A DNA stretch of 45,982 nt. It comes from Mycobacterium montefiorense (GTDB lineage: Bacteria; Actinomycetota; Actinomycetes; Mycobacteriales; Mycobacteriaceae). Each line of letters begins with the position of its first letter. Position 1 is the stretch's first letter. Below are positions 45,058 to 45,982 of this stretch, piece by piece. The position numbers and the translations under genes were made by a program. The notes below the pieces were generated by a model that was given only the letters and a program-made list of their open reading frames with translations, made no database searches and had not been told where the DNA came from. The DNA lies in NCBI RefSeq assembly GCF_003112775.1, contig NZ_BFCH01000016.1, positions 1 to 45,982 of the forward strand, in the 5' to 3' direction.

Positions 45058-45982
45058 CTAAACGGCGACGTCGAGCAACTCGGTTTGTGCGTTGTGGATC
45101 TTGGCCGCAAGAATTTCGGGCTTGGCGACTGCTGGCACGTCAAAGGTTGTTATCCCGACGCCGGGAGGGTCGTACCCGAAGTAGATCCGTCCCAATGAGA
45201 ACGGGAAATACCCGGTGTTATAGATGCCGTCCGCGGTTGTCGGCGTGGTGACGGTGGGACCAGCGGAATCATTGACGGTCTGCGTGTACAGCGGGGTCCC
45301 GTCGAGCGCGGTAACGGAAATGATCGTTCCGGCTGGCACTTTCGCGCCGACGGGAATGTTTCCGATGAGGTCTGAGGGAAGGTATCCGTACCTGCCACCC
45401 GTATCGACGATCGCCGGGACGGCTTGGGGTTGCCCCCCGTTGATCGATACGTTCACTTTGGTACCCGCCGCACCGAGCATCGACGCCGTGCCGGAAAGCG
45501 GGTTGGGACCGAACTGGCCACAATTGCGAGGCTCGTCAATGAGCATGCCGTTGCCGAGAATGCCCGGTAGCGCTTGGGTGGGACTGGTCGTGAAATACGG
45601 GGGAGTTCCGGTAATCGCTCCAATGCCGACAATGGGTTCCACCATCGAGGGCTCAATCGGTGTCGTGACGCCGGTGACCGTATTAGTCATCGTCGCGGAA
45701 CTGACCACGCCGATGTTGGTGGGCCTGGTGATGATTCCGTTTCCGAAATCGACCGGGACCCGATAGACGTCGTAGTAATTGGTCTCGAATTGTGGAGCCT
45801 GGCCAAACTCGATTGATGACGACCCATTGCCCCACCACAGCCCGCCGGCCCCACCGGTGCCGCCAGTGCCGAGCAGGCCGGCCGCGCCGCCCGGACCACC
45901 CGCCCCCGCAATCACGTCGCAATACCCGCCGATGCCGCCGATGCGAGCGTGGTGGGGAATCTCGACCAGCAAGTGCTGCAAG
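45058..45982 (-). CDS. PE_PGRS/PecA-type aspartic protease, C-terminal part (partial at window edge)
   Basis: The open frame reaches the window edge, so the 5' end is missing. The visible 307 residues begin with a short stretch, then Gly-rich PGRS-like repeats (GAGGPGGAAG, GTGGTGGAGGLW), then a 240-residue C-terminal domain. The aspartic-protease core is VPAIVDTGGRYGYLPSDLIG near 190-208, where D-T-G is the catalytic triplet, with further strands VNVSINGGQPQAVPA and GRIYFGYDPPGV. This matches the PecA-type protease domain found on PE_PGRS35 and its relatives, which cleave PE domains of ESX-5 substrates at the cell surface. The stop (TAG, 45058-45060) is 59 bases from the orphan gene end. Confidence 0.8.
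   Translation of the reverse strand, partial: LQHLLVEIPHHARIGGIGGYCDVIAGAGGPGGAAGLLGTGGTGGAGGLWWGNGSSSIEFGQAPQFETNYYDVYRVPVDFGNGIITRPTNIGVVSSATMTNTVTGVTTPIEPSMVEPIVGIGAITGTPPYFTTSPTQALPGILGNGMLIDEPRNCGQFGPNPLSGTASMLGAAGTKVNVSINGGQPQAVPAIVDTGGRYGYLPSDLIGNIPVGAKVPAGTIISVTALDGTPLYTQTVNDSAGPTVTTPTTADGIYNTGYFPFSLGRIYFGYDPPGVGITTFDVPAVAKPEILAAKIHNAQTELLDVAV

Noticed and set aside
45900..45982. A frameshift in the PGRS-like region
   Set aside because: The first residues of the visible frame look unusual, but the Gly-Gly-rich pattern continues in the same frame and the window ends there, so nothing can be decided.

Overview
The window comes from a slow-growing, high-GC Mycobacterium that is not M. 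tuberculosis. The evidence is a run of genes in the order of M. tuberculosis Rv2117 to Rv2141c, mycobacterium-specific families (PPE, Esx/WxG100, Mce, MshC, 13E12-type DUF222-HNH, PecA-like protease), an IdeR box and a mycobacterial LexA box. Protein names rest on recognised motifs and remembered family members; no database search was run.

Layout. 1-5302: end of a proline-rich protein, DUF503 protein, trmI, RecB-like nuclease, an FAD disulfide reductase coupled to a DUF4126 membrane protein, then hisG/hisE. 5303-6910: an IdeR iron box and a PPE37-like gene. 6937-19332: an inserted mce locus (TetR, two YrbE permeases, MceA-F, an Mce-associated membrane protein, an MPT64-like secreted protein), then a SAM methyltransferase broken by one in-frame stop. 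19343-23506: a small hypothetical gene and a 1244-residue E. coli-type cobalamin methionine synthase (metH). The metH leader looks like an S-adenosylhomocysteine riboswitch that controls a Shine-Dalgarno hairpin. 23797-28452: PAC2 protein, ansP1, an SDR and mshC. 28599-36899: aldehyde dehydrogenase, cysQ, SCO1664-like, DUF3090, histidine phosphatase, uppP, a small conserved gene, lppL, DUF5703 and pyrD, many overlapping by 4 bases. 36901-41358: an SOS-boxed DUF222-HNH gene, a small exported protein, a hydrolase, a PEBP-like protein and an M20 peptidase. 41489-41574: tRNA-Leu(GAG). 41678-45982: accessory type VII secretion genes (an EsxM/EsxN-like pair, TetR, PPE-SVP), an orphan membrane protein and a PE_PGRS/PecA-type protease cut by the window edge.

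How the parts work together. The core genes are housekeeping: histidine, pyrimidine and mycothiol synthesis, sulfur recycling, undecaprenyl phosphate recycling and tRNA modification. Accessory blocks sit between them: a complete lipid-uptake Mce transporter with its own regulator, iron-controlled PPE37, and a secreted Esx/PPE set whose two promoters share an 18-base dyad and flank a TetR gene. The most distinctive signals are the putative SAH riboswitch on an atypical metH, the shared dyad around the esx/TetR/PPE block, and the LexA box on the start codon of the DUF222-HNH gene.
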